Virus record (IMG/VR): IMGVR_UViG_3300034152_000556
Span: 44,709 to 108,708 of that record
DNA length: 64,000 nucleotides
DNA from: a virus
Strand: one strand, 5' to 3'
Shown: in pieces, positions 41,162 to 49,712 of the stretch
Layout: every line of letters begins with the position of its first letter
Numbering within the stretch: position 1 is the stretch's first letter
Position numbers and translations under genes: made by a program
The notes under the pieces: model-generated
What the model was told of the DNA's origin: nothing
Databases searched by the model: none
What the model saw: the letters and a program-made list of their open reading frames with translations, nothing else

Positions 41162-44100
41162 TACCGCCTCTCCTTTAATTCCGACAACTCACTTGTTAAT
41201 ACTCTTTCTAGAATGCTTGGTTCTTCTGGTTCTTCTGTTATCAATCCATTACGAATAGCTTCATTGATATTTTCAAACGCCAACCCCTGAATAAAACTTG
41301 TTTTAAAAACAATATTTTTGATGTTCATCATAGATGGGTTCCATTTTTTCCCCAATCTTGCTGGAAGTGATGGGTTATCAGCATCTCTCAAAACTTGACT
41401 TAACAAAATTTCAAAATGTACAGAATCGGTGTCTCTCAATGAAGAATATATTTTATAAAATTTTCTAAATAAATGATCTGCGTCTTTAATAATCTCGCGA
41501 CCACCAACAAGACGTTTTACGTATTGAATCTGCTCCTTTGTCACATCGGTTTGTAATGTTGTCTCTAAAATATTTTCACCTTTTTCAAATTCTAGAAAAA
41601 TATATTTTCTACCAATTCTTGTTAGACGTTCGCTATGAAACATAACTGGATAATCTAGAACAAGATTAAACATAGCATCTTCAGATTCTAATCTACATAC
41701 AACACCTTTTGCATAAAGTTCAGAATCATCATCATTAAAATATAAATCTTTTGCAACCGGATAGTCATCAACATCAATAGTAATTTTACAATCTTGTAAT
41801 GCCATCAATGTATTTTCTGATTGTTTTATATGTTTCTTGACCACATTTGGACTTGTTAATGGGTCATTTGACAAAATATCATTGATCATATCTTTTATAA
41901 CAATCTTTACTGCACCACCTGTATGAAACGTTCTCATGATTGTTTGCGTACCAGCCTCACCAATTGCTTGTGAGGCAATAATACCAGCATATGGGCTTCT
42001 GTGTCTTTCTAGAATGCGACCATAACAAGTATGACAAATCTTTTTTGACTGACAATATATTGGTGTTCTAAGCTTAATGACATCACCAGCTTTGTGTTCT
42101 GACGCTTCAAACTCAACTATTTTTCCATTTTTTAAAATATACCTACCCCACATTCTTTCAATCAAATCATTCGTCAATCTAGCATTAAGATATTTTGTAA
42201 CCTTACAATCTTTTAAGGTTCTGTCAATTTCGACACTGTTCAAAACATACGCAAGCTGTCTTGAAAAGTATCCAGTATCAGCTGTATTCAAAACTCTATC
42301 GATAATACCAGTTCTAGAACCAGCTGAAGCTTCAAAATATTCTGTGTTTGTCAGACCTTCTGTATAAGAACCAGCAACAGGCGGCTGGACCTTACCTTGT
42401 GGGTCAGCGATCAAACCTTTTGCAAACAAAATTTGCCTTGGTTGCCCCCACCCCTTTCCGGCTCCAGATTCAACAAGATCATAAATCCCTGTATTTTTTA
42501 GATGCTCTTTCAATCTTTTTTCAGCTTGTTTGATAATAGCATCTGCTTCTTCAGTTGTTGCATTTTTTAACCTTTCTTTTAAATCTTTTAGATCATCTGG
42601 AATTTCAACGTCATCAATTGTAAAGGTTGGTGACATTAGAGTTGCAAACTTAAAACCAATGTCTTTGAGTTTTGAATACGTTTCGATGGCTTGCTCTTCT
42701 CCATACTTACTGATAATTTTAGGTATCATAAGATTGAGGTCTTTTTTAGTCATCGGTTTTTCAATAAATGGAAAGTCTGGTGGAAATGCGCTATTTATAA
42801 TCGCCCTTCCCATTGTTGTTCTTCTCTTTCGATAAACAACCGGGATATAGGGATCGTTTGCAGTGTCTAAACTTTTATCTGTAACTGAAATAGGAGAGTC
42901 TGGTCTTGCTACGTCTTTCATTATAATATAGATTCCAGCACACATTTCTTTTGATATTTCATATGTAACAGAATTTGAATCTTCACCCGTAACGGTTCTC
43001 ATCATTTTTGTTTTTAATTCAGCTTGTGATTCATCTGTAATTGGGTGATAGACCGCCATCGTATCACCATCAAAATCTGCATTAAAACCACCAACTTGAA
43101 GGGTTGATAGTTTCAATGTGTTCCCTGTGACAATCTTTGGTTTGAATGCGCGAACAGATTTAGCGTGAAGAACGGGATCTCTTTTTGCAATAACCGCTCT
43201 GTTCATAGATACAACTTCTGCTGCCTCGAATATCATTTTTTCAAGCGAGGGTGGTATCTTATCACCATTGTGAATTGCTTTGAATACATTTCTTAGAGAA
43301 TCTACAGATAACTCAACTTTCAAAAATTTGTTTATTTCATCATTGAGTTTTTGTTTATCAACTTTGCCGGAATAAAAAAGTCTATGTAATAAAAAAGGCT
43401 CGAACAAAACCACTGCCAATTTAAGTGGAATACCAATTTCGTTGACTTTTAACTCTGGACCCGGAGTGATAACTGATCGACCGGAAAAGTCGGTTCTTTT
43501 ACCTAGAAGTTGAGAACGAATCAGCCCTCTTTTTTTCTGAATGATAGTTCTAACAAAGTTATCGTGGTCAACAACAGCCTTCTGAACTTCATAATTTAAA
43601 AGATCAAACAACGGACCAGATTTTGGTGCGCTTTTCATCTGAATAGATTTTCTTAAAATTGACACATAATATTCGTTAATTGGGTCGATAATCCATCTGC
43701 CATTTGACCCTTCGAAGGCTGGTCTCTGTTCTGGTGGTATTACTGGCACAATATCCACAAACAGTGTCTTTTGAGCAATCGCTTGTTCTATTTTTTTAAT
43801 GAACTTCTCTCTTGCATCAGTACCAGCGTTAAACTTAATTTTTGGTAAGAGTTTGATGAGGGATGCGATACCAGTAACACCGTCTGGGTCGGGTGTTAGC
43901 TTACCATCTTTATCAAGAGAATATGACTCTTCTGTGCTCAAAATTTTTGGTATGTTTTTGCTATCAAGTCTACGAAGAATCTGAAGAGCTGCTGGGTGAA
44001 TAACGGTTGTGTTCAAGTCCACATAAGAGAATGTTGTTTTTCTTTCTGTTGATTCTTCTGGCCCGAATATTATTTCAGAAAATAAACCTTCTGGATGCCA

Positions 44101-44184
44101 TTCTCCCGGTTTTGACCAAATATCAGCTGATTTGACCGGCTTCAAATTCTTCTTGAACGTTGATAGGTCAAGAAAGTTAATCAT
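41161..44184 (-). CDS. RNA polymerase beta' subunit homologue, copy 2 (1007 aa)
   Basis: Complete catalytic subunit. The Mg-binding NADFDGDT is at residues 368-375, preceded by LLGKRTDFSGRSVITPGPE (about 227-245). The C-terminal zinc site (KKICHTCYGR) and trigger-loop region (ASQAIGEAGTQTIMRTFHTGG) are intact. The N-terminal zinc ribbon seen in copy 1 is absent here (region 41-60 lacks cysteines). It is encoded with SNF2-like helicase and beta in one unit, the best candidate for a functional pair. Having two active beta' genes and one beta in the window suggests two polymerase forms, as with virion and non-virion enzymes. Confidence 0.95.
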   Translation of the reverse strand: MINFLDLSTFKKNLKPVKSADIWSKPGEWHPEGLFSEIIFGPEESTERKTTFSYVDLNTTVIHPAALQILRRLDSKNIPKILSTEESYSLDKDGKLTPDPDGVTGIASLIKLLPKIKFNAGTDAREKFIKKIEQAIAQKTLFVDIVPVIPPEQRPAFEGSNGRWIIDPINEYYVSILRKSIQMKSAPKSGPLFDLLNYEVQKAVVDHDNFVRTIIQKKRGLIRSQLLGKRTDFSGRSVITPGPELKVNEIGIPLKLAVVLFEPFLLHRLFYSGKVDKQKLNDEINKFLKVELSVDSLRNVFKAIHNGDKIPPSLEKMIFEAAEVVSMNRAVIAKRDPVLHAKSVRAFKPKIVTGNTLKLSTLQVGGFNADFDGDTMAVYHPITDESQAELKTKMMRTVTGEDSNSVTYEISKEMCAGIYIIMKDVARPDSPISVTDKSLDTANDPYIPVVYRKRRTTMGRAIINSAFPPDFPFIEKPMTKKDLNLMIPKIISKYGEEQAIETYSKLKDIGFKFATLMSPTFTIDDVEIPDDLKDLKERLKNATTEEADAIIKQAEKRLKEHLKNTGIYDLVESGAGKGWGQPRQILFAKGLIADPQGKVQPPVAGSYTEGLTNTEYFEASAGSRTGIIDRVLNTADTGYFSRQLAYVLNSVEIDRTLKDCKVTKYLNARLTNDLIERMWGRYILKNGKIVEFEASEHKAGDVIKLRTPIYCQSKKICHTCYGRILERHRSPYAGIIASQAIGEAGTQTIMRTFHTGGAVKIVIKDMINDILSNDPLTSPNVVKKHIKQSENTLMALQDCKITIDVDDYPVAKDLYFNDDDSELYAKGVVCRLESEDAMFNLVLDYPVMFHSERLTRIGRKYIFLEFEKGENILETTLQTDVTKEQIQYVKRLVGGREIIKDADHLFRKFYKIYSSLRDTDSVHFEILLSQVLRDADNPSLPARLGKKWNPSMMNIKNIVFKTSFIQGLAFENINEAIRNGLITEEPEEPSILERVLTSELSELKERR

Positions 44185-44645
44185 TATCTATTATCCAAGT
44201 ATCCTTTTATTTTTTTCATCATTCTTGTAGCCATTGCTTTTTTTGCAGCGGTTACAGGGGGTTTTGGTACGTCTTTTGAAAAAATATTGTATCGATGTTG
44301 CAATTGACCCAAAGCTTTATTTAGATCATTGACATCATACATTCCTTTGTCATCATCCATCATCTTTTGAACTATTTTTAAAGAAATTCCGATGACCTTT
44401 GCATCTTCATGCCCTGCTCTATTGCAGATCGGCAGCATATATGGGGTTACGTCTCGACCCATATCTCCACCACCTTTTCTTTTAAGACAGATGAAGCATG
44501 AAGGTTTTTCGCCATATAATCTGTCTCGAATATCTTTATGATACAAATAGTGATAGTCTGAACCTTGTGGATAAATAGTTTTTGAAACTTGTCTAATTAG
44601 CTCGGTAAGTGTTTCCATTTTTTGTTCGTCAAGCCTTTTTTTCAT
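44184..44645 (-). CDS. Unknown protein with small Cys/His group (153 aa)
   Basis: First gene of the polymerase unit. The ATG at 44643-44645 was chosen because GGAGG lies nine bases upstream; a longer frame to 44750 would cross the terminator at 44701-44732. CFICLKRKGGGD and a later C-N-R-A-G-H segment suggest a zinc site. It is helical and basic at the C-terminus. It is coupled to beta' by TAATG, so it may be a polymerase-associated factor. Confidence 0.75.
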   Translation of the reverse strand: MKKRLDEQKMETLTELIRQVSKTIYPQGSDYHYLYHKDIRDRLYGEKPSCFICLKRKGGGDMGRDVTPYMLPICNRAGHEDAKVIGISLKIVQKMMDDDKGMYDVNDLNKALGQLQHRYNIFSKDVPKPPVTAAKKAMATRMMKKIKGYLDNR

Positions 44646-44673
44646 GTTATTATGCCTCCGTACTCGGAACCTA

Positions 44674-44702
44674 TTTGTAATTTGTTCTCTATTTTTTGAC
44701 AA
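44674..44702 (-). promoter_or_regulatory. Possible sigma-70-type promoter of the polymerase unit
   Basis: On the minus strand TTGTCA (44697-44702, five of six matches to the -35 consensus) and TACAAA (44674-44679, four of six to -10) are separated by 17 bases. They lie immediately after the terminator and before the first gene of the polymerase unit. Sequence match is modest and the region is AT-rich, so this could be chance, but some promoter is expected here. Confidence 0.35.
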
Positions 44703-44732
44703 AAAAATAGCGGGGTTCTGAACCCCGCTATT
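44701..44732 (-). terminator. Intrinsic terminator after the 472-aa gene
   Basis: Stem AATAGCGGGGTT/AACCCCGCTATT with a 3-base loop, followed on the minus strand by TTTTT. It begins 4 bases after the stop of the gene at 44737-46155. It is the clearest factor-independent terminator in the window and marks a boundary between the virion block and the polymerase unit. Confidence 0.9.
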
Positions 44733-44736
44733 CTTT

Positions 44737-46155
44737 TTAGAAGTCAGCATTCATTAGCTGAGTCATATATTTGATCTTGTCTTTGAATTCACCCGCAAAA
44801 TAGTGCGTATAAAATATGATCATTTCACGTTCAACCTTCGATAGAGGAATACCAGCAAGGTCTCGTCCTGTTAAAATGCTCCGAAGATTGACCCTTGCAA
44901 TTCTTCCCACAAAATGACACAGAATATCATGTGGCAAGATTTTTGCCTTAAAACCATAGAAGTTCTGTGTGTCATCTTGAACATCAAGATAGTCATGAAC
45001 AGATTTGATCTTGTAAGTTGTTGAAATAGATGGGCTTTTGGTTGGATAATACTCTAAGAGAGTGAATGTTTCTCGGTATTGGGCCGGAAACGTTTTCTTG
45101 AGAATCTCTTGAATGTATACAGATAAAAGTGCTGCATGTTCTGGTGATAATGTTCTCAAGTGATTAAATGGGATGCTTGTCATCTCTGATAGTATTGGAT
45201 ACACCAAAGTTTCACATAAGGGTGAAATAAATTCAATCTCTTCTAACCTTGTGCTAAATTCAACAAGATAATTCTCTGTTGCTTCGTCTGATTCAGTCTT
45301 CATAATATTCTTACTTTCAAGTATATCTTTGACTCTTTCATAAGCAATCTTTTTCAATCTTCCGAGTGTATCATTATATGAATACGTTTTCAGGTTATCT
45401 GTATTGATTCCCTGAATGTCCTCGGTTGCGATACTATCATCATATATGATAGCATCTTTGTACACTGAGTGGAGAAACCACTTTACTGACTCATCAATGA
45501 CACCAACAAAGTATGTAATGGGGTTCTTATCATCTTCACAAAGTACTAAAATATTATTCATAATAAAATTAAATATTTCAATCACATGCGCTCCTAGGTC
45601 TTTACCTCGAACGCTCTTGATGTACTCCCACATGAATTTGTCAGTCATGCTATATCTGTAGGTCTTTGTTTTAATCACATCGTATATCTTTGTGACTACC
45701 TCAGATTTGAGTGCATCGATTGCTATCTTGTTGTAAACCTCCCTGTGGATTGAGGCTGTCAATTTGAGATTTTCAGAGTTTGATATGGTTGAATAAATCT
45801 TCAAATAACAAGATAGCCGAATGACCTTTTCGATTTCGTCATCTCTAAAAAGAATTGAATTTTTCTTGGCTTTTGACTCGTCAACAAAAATACTATAATC
45901 AAAGTTCTGCGATGTTAGATAAGCATCAGAAAACTCTTTTAGTTTGTCAACGTTGTCTACAATGGTTTTTGGTGCTTTTAATATGCCAATAAACCATTCG
46001 TCGAACTCTTTTCCACAGAATTTAGAAACATTTTCAATGTACTTTGTGACAATAAAAAATTTGTTGGTGATTGATGATGGTGATAGTTGAAGTGTAACAC
46101 GTTCGCCATCATGTGATACACTCCATCGTTTTGGACCTTCTTGATTGATGTTCAA
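44737..46155 (-). CDS. Unknown protein in its own transcription unit (472 aa)
   Basis: Not recognised. It is a largely helical soluble protein with some aromatic-rich parts. The start is TTG at 46153-46155, preceded by AAAGGAGG; the upstream in-frame TTG at 46189 has no such site. The gene has its own promoter-like motif (46204-46218) and a strong terminator, so it is expressed separately and probably at a high level. Candidate roles are an abundant virion or nucleus/shell-type protein, or a transcription factor; nothing in the sequence decides. Confidence 0.8.
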   Translation of the reverse strand: MNINQEGPKRWSVSHDGERVTLQLSPSSITNKFFIVTKYIENVSKFCGKEFDEWFIGILKAPKTIVDNVDKLKEFSDAYLTSQNFDYSIFVDESKAKKNSILFRDDEIEKVIRLSCYLKIYSTISNSENLKLTASIHREVYNKIAIDALKSEVVTKIYDVIKTKTYRYSMTDKFMWEYIKSVRGKDLGAHVIEIFNFIMNNILVLCEDDKNPITYFVGVIDESVKWFLHSVYKDAIIYDDSIATEDIQGINTDNLKTYSYNDTLGRLKKIAYERVKDILESKNIMKTESDEATENYLVEFSTRLEEIEFISPLCETLVYPILSEMTSIPFNHLRTLSPEHAALLSVYIQEILKKTFPAQYRETFTLLEYYPTKSPSISTTYKIKSVHDYLDVQDDTQNFYGFKAKILPHDILCHFVGRIARVNLRSILTGRDLAGIPLSKVEREMIIFYTHYFAGEFKDKIKYMTQLMNADF

Positions 46156-46203
46156 ATACAAACCTCCTTTGTGAATTTGGCGATAAAGCAACCCATCAAT
46201 AAG

Positions 46204-46218
46204 TAATATATATAGATG
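46204..46218 (-). promoter_or_regulatory. Promoter-like 15-bp motif before the 472-aa gene
   Basis: CATCTATATATATTA on the minus strand, about 50 bases before the TTG start. It is an exact copy of the motif at 31646-31660 and lies in an intergenic gap. It is probably a promoter for a phage-specific polymerase. Confidence 0.55.
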
Positions 46219-46236
46219 ATTGCTTAAATAGGAAGG

Positions 46237-46482
46237 TTATACTTTTTTAAGGGGGGTATTGTGTTTCATTCGCCTGTTCAACATTTCCTTCACAAATCCA
46301 TCGTGTAAATCAACGATAGAGTTTATAAAATCTTTGGGTAGCTTTCTTTTCACCGCAGAACCATATAACATATGAGTCTTGCGATGTCTATCATTTAATG
46401 ATTTATTTGAAAGTTTCGCAGGAACCTCATTCTTCATCCTTGCAAAACGTGCGTGGTATGTTATTTCATGTATCTGAATCAT
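46237..46482 (-). CDS. Small basic protein of unknown function (81 aa)
   Basis: Basic, helical, rich in Lys, Arg and His, without a recognised motif. It is coupled to the upstream acidic protein by TAATG. The charge contrast with its neighbour (acidic C-terminus) may mean the two interact, which is only a guess. Confidence 0.65.
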   Translation of the reverse strand: MIQIHEITYHARFARMKNEVPAKLSNKSLNDRHRKTHMLYGSAVKRKLPKDFINSIVDLHDGFVKEMLNRRMKHNTPLKKV

Positions 46483-46850
46483 TATTCTTGTTCTTCATCA
46501 AACGTACTATCATCAGCATCATTGTCAGGATATAGATTATCGTCTTCTTCATTACTATCCATATCTACATTTTCTTTTGCAACACCAGTTTCTTTTTTCC
46601 AACCCTGCTTTGCTCTGAGTGCAAATAGAAGCTCACCCATTTTTTCTTTATTTCCTGGCTTTCCTCTTAGAGCTTCGATCTCTTTTTTAAGTTGTGCAAT
46701 GCTTTTATCGGCATGTTCGCCGGTTTGTTTAATTTCCACATCATCTTTCCATTTCTCTGACAGAAGAGATAATCTAGCCTCTTTTCGAATTTTGATATTT
46801 TGTTTTAGAATTGAAAGATAATCACTCTCAGACAAATTTTTAATGTCCAT
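46482..46850 (-). CDS. Unknown protein with acidic C-terminal tail (122 aa)
   Basis: Helical N-terminal two thirds (possible coiled coil around AQLKKEIEALRG) and a very acidic C-terminal tail of about 30 residues (Asp/Glu/Asn). It overlaps the kinase gene by 11 bases. No family recognised. Confidence 0.7.
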   Translation of the reverse strand: MDIKNLSESDYLSILKQNIKIRKEARLSLLSEKWKDDVEIKQTGEHADKSIAQLKKEIEALRGKPGNKEKMGELLFALRAKQGWKKETGVAKENVDMDSNEEDDNLYPDNDADDSTFDEEQE

Positions 46851-47754
46851 CTTTTAAATACCTCCAAAGCGCACTTTGAAATCTTTCTGCGCTTACAACT
46901 GATGTGCCTGGTTCTGTAACAACAGCACTAGCACACATATTTGAAATTTTTGCTGATTCAATTGGTTTTATACCCATTGCCAAACAAACAGCCATTGATG
47001 CGACAACTGTATCACCAGCGCCAGAGACGTTAAACACGTTATGAACTTCTTCTGCTGGTATATCGATGTTGTCTTTAAAATCAAAGAGTGTCATGCCGTT
47101 CTTACCTCTTGTGATAAGAGCATATTTTACATCTTTTAAATTATATGCAGAGCTTAGCATCATACTACTCCACTCTTTTTCATTCGGTGTGATCATATAC
47201 ACACCTGTATAAAACTGACCGTTTTGTGGTTTTGGGTCTACAATAATTCTTGCTCTTTGCTCACGAAGATACACCATGAGTTCCCATGTGATCATTCCTT
47301 TTGCATAATCTGAAACAACAATTATATCTGGTGAATATAGTGCAAAATATTCTTGAAGTTTCTTCTTAGCATAATCAGCTTTAATTTTTTTGATGTGTTC
47401 TCGATCAACTCTGATCATCTGAATCTTTCTGCTATTTGCAACAATTCTTTCCTTAACAGTTGTTTCGTTTGATTGTTCTATCAAAAAATTACCAATGAAA
47501 GAGTTGTCAAAAATATCAGAAATTTCTCTACCAGCTTTATCTTTACCGACTGACGCAAGACAATCTACATTAGCACCAATAGAAAGAATATTTCTTGCTA
47601 CGTTACCACATCCACCGAGTGTAGCATATTCATCTGTGACCTTAACTATTGGTACTGGTGCTTCTGGTGAAATTCTTTCAACATCACCCACAATATATCT
47701 GTCTAACATCACATCACCAATTACCAAAATTCGAACGTTCTCAATGTTTTTCAT
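46840..47754 (-). CDS. D-glycero-beta-D-manno-heptose-7-phosphate kinase-like (HldE N-domain), PfkB family (304 aa)
   Basis: PfkB-type sugar kinase matching the kinase half of HldE/RfaE. Visible are GDVMLDRYIVGDVERISPEAPVP (split: GDVMLDRYIVG, then ERISPEAPVPIV), TLGGCGNVARNI, DPKPQNG, TPNEKEW and the catalytic GAGDT (VSGAGDTVVAS). The nucleotidyltransferase half of HldE is absent. The enzyme makes heptose bisphosphate for ADP-heptose and LPS core in Gram-negative bacteria. In a phage it could support surface modification, or altered heptose metabolites. It lies next to lysis and spike genes. Confidence 0.88.
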   Translation of the reverse strand: MKNIENVRILVIGDVMLDRYIVGDVERISPEAPVPIVKVTDEYATLGGCGNVARNILSIGANVDCLASVGKDKAGREISDIFDNSFIGNFLIEQSNETTVKERIVANSRKIQMIRVDREHIKKIKADYAKKKLQEYFALYSPDIIVVSDYAKGMITWELMVYLREQRARIIVDPKPQNGQFYTGVYMITPNEKEWSSMMLSSAYNLKDVKYALITRGKNGMTLFDFKDNIDIPAEEVHNVFNVSGAGDTVVASMAVCLAMGIKPIESAKISNMCASAVVTEPGTSVVSAERFQSALWRYLKDGH

Positions 47755-47755
47755 T

Positions 47756-48313
47756 TTACAACACCTTTTTTAATCTATTTGCTACAGATTTTGGATACTT
47801 AGCTCCTTTTCTGTAAACCTTCACAACATTCTGTACATAGTTAAGTTCAATTTCAAGAGATGGTAAGTTTTTATTAATCCAAGCTAAACATAGGTTTTTG
47901 TTGATGTTTTTTGAACACAGTTGCTCTGGTTTTTTCTTCATCAAATGAACCATACTCTTTAACATCTCAAATTTACAAGTTAGTTCACAATAACCCAGAC
48001 TTGGTAATCTTTCTGCTCGTTCTTTTGCCTCTTCATCATCACCTTGAATCAATCCATCCATTCTCATCATATCATCAACCAATTCATCTTCTGCTTTGTT
48101 GATTTCATCTCGATATATTTTTGCACACATATCAAGACATTTTTCGTAATGAGTCTGAAGAAGTTTATAAGGAGTTGTGCCACTTAAAAAAGTCCAGTTG
48201 CGCGGTTTACCCATACCAACAGCTGCAAATATTTTGTTTAGCGTTTTTGTTACACCTTCTGTAACAACTATGTCATTCTGCAACTGATTTAAATATTCTG
48301 AAATAATTTTCAT
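47756..48313 (-). CDS. Unknown helical protein near virion genes (185 aa)
   Basis: Helix-rich with several cysteines (YCELTCKFEML, EQLCSKNINKNLC) and a basic C-terminus. A segment resembling short N-terminal domains of phage virion proteins was noted but no family could be assigned. It is between the amidase and the heptose kinase gene. Confidence 0.7.
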   Translation of the reverse strand: MKIISEYLNQLQNDIVVTEGVTKTLNKIFAAVGMGKPRNWTFLSGTTPYKLLQTHYEKCLDMCAKIYRDEINKAEDELVDDMMRMDGLIQGDDEEAKERAERLPSLGYCELTCKFEMLKSMVHLMKKKPEQLCSKNINKNLCLAWINKNLPSLEIELNYVQNVVKVYRKGAKYPKSVANRLKKVL

Positions 48314-48322
48314 AGCAACTCC

Positions 48323-48844
48323 TTATTTGACAACGTAACGTCTGGTCATAGCAATAATGACATCTTTATTAATAAAGTCTCCGGGGCATGACAGGTCTTT
48401 GTCTTTTGTTACCTCGTAATGCATTTTTATCCTGTTTGGTGATATCCCGAAAAGCTTGATCATTGGGTTCAAAAGTCTAAATGCTAAAATCTCATACATT
48501 CTTTTCTCTGGTACTTTATAATCGTATGAACCCATCAATGCGACATGAACAGCTCTTTTGTTTATGTCAGCAGGGATATCAGGCCAATCACATAGATACA
48601 CAATAGGTCTACAGGCAATACAATTATATTCGCCTTTAATCTTATCCAACACATAATGATAGTTTACATCTCCTTGTTTTTTTTCTAGTACACCAGCGTA
48701 GATACCGGGCATTTGATATTTGTTATTATCAATGCGTGACTCTGGAAACTCATATATTTCTGCTGTGTGATGCACGATAATCCACTTAACGCTCTTTCTA
48801 CGTATATCAAGTAATGATGGTCGTAAGTGTATTCTTTTTGCCAT
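48323..48844 (-). CDS. N-acetylmuramoyl-L-alanine amidase, Amidase_2/PGRP-type (173 aa)
   Basis: Peptidoglycan hydrolase. Amidase_2 motifs are visible: WIIVHHTAE (zinc His), VNYHYVLDK, AVHVALMGSYD and HYEVTKDKDLSCPGDF (His and Cys zinc ligands). No signal peptide. It directly follows the PAAR-tip gene, so it may act either as an endolysin for release or as a virion-associated enzyme during entry. Confidence 0.92.
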   Translation of the reverse strand: MAKRIHLRPSLLDIRRKSVKWIIVHHTAEIYEFPESRIDNNKYQMPGIYAGVLEKKQGDVNYHYVLDKIKGEYNCIACRPIVYLCDWPDIPADINKRAVHVALMGSYDYKVPEKRMYEILAFRLLNPMIKLFGISPNRIKMHYEVTKDKDLSCPGDFINKDVIIAMTRRYVVK

Positions 48845-48854
48845 TATCTACCTC

Positions 48855-49157
48855 TTATGTTGTTATATGAGTTGTATCACCTGTAACAATAGTACCTGAT
48901 ACACATCCAACAACAGCATCACCAACACGAGCTTTACCCAACCCATCTGTCTTATTAACAACGCTGCTGCTTACAATATTTCCTGGGTGACCACACGCAC
49001 CAATAACCATATCACCCAATCTCGCTACACCCAATCCACTTGTACTATGAGTCACGCTCGAAGTTACAATTGGCCCAGACATACCGATACATGGTATTGG
49101 GGGGTGGCAGCAACAAATACCAACCCAAATATCTCCTAATCTTGCTATCGATGGCAT
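48855..49157 (-). CDS. PAAR-domain spike-tip protein (100 aa)
   Basis: Gly/Ser/Val-rich repeats with PAAR-like turns (ARLGDMVIGACGHPGNIVSSSV, here two to three repeats separated by GLG-A-R-(L/V)-GD) and His/Cys residues that would bind the tip metal ion. It caps the membrane-piercing spike. It is close to the gp5/VgrG-like spike gene at 50509-51453, with two small structural genes in between. Confidence 0.88.
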   Translation of the reverse strand: MPSIARLGDIWVGICCCHPPIPCIGMSGPIVTSSVTHSTSGLGVARLGDMVIGACGHPGNIVSSSVVNKTDGLGKARVGDAVVGCVSGTIVTGDTTHITT

Positions 49158-49711
49158 TATACATAATCCTCAAATACATCACCAGAGTCTTCAACTTTTT
49201 GTTTTGAGTATTCTAGTTGATCAATAGCGATACCTAAATTTGAAATGTTAGCAAGAATACCATAGTTTCCTTGAAGATCGGTCAACGGTTTTGTCAAATA
49301 ATCTTGACAGAAATTCCATTGTTGAATCAGCAAAACAACAGTCGTGTCTGCATCCCAACCAACGCCGCCATATTCATATAATGTTTCAGCATTTGTTGCA
49401 TCCACAATAACCCAATCTGTTAGTGTTGCTGTATAAATGTTTGAATCTGGTGTTGTATTGTTGTATGTTGAACCAAAATTTACATTAACATCACCACCCC
49501 AAATAGCACCAACTTCTTGTGCTTTTGTTGTTTGAAGGTAGTTTTTTAACTGATTTGCAGCTGGTGTCATAACAGCATCACGAAGAGCTTCTTTCTCTGC
49601 AATGAATTCATCTCTAAGACCTTCAACTTGAGCTATTTGCGCTTCATATTGTTCCACTTGCCCATCAATAGCATCATACATTTGCTCAAGTGTTTCTTGT
49701 GGTGTAGCCAT
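49157..49711 (-). CDS. Probable virion protein with N-terminal coiled coil (184 aa)
   Basis: N-terminal coiled coil (about residues 5-60) followed by a beta-rich domain with Thr/Asn-rich strands and a short C-terminal helix. It is placed between PAAR and spike genes, with TAATG-type coupling. Structural role is inferred from context and composition. Confidence 0.7.
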   Translation of the reverse strand: MATPQETLEQMYDAIDGQVEQYEAQIAQVEGLRDEFIAEKEALRDAVMTPAANQLKNYLQTTKAQEVGAIWGGDVNVNFGSTYNNTTPDSNIYTATLTDWVIVDATNAETLYEYGGVGWDADTTVVLLIQQWNFCQDYLTKPLTDLQGNYGILANISNLGIAIDQLEYSKQKVEDSGDVFEDYV

Positions 49712-49712
49712 A

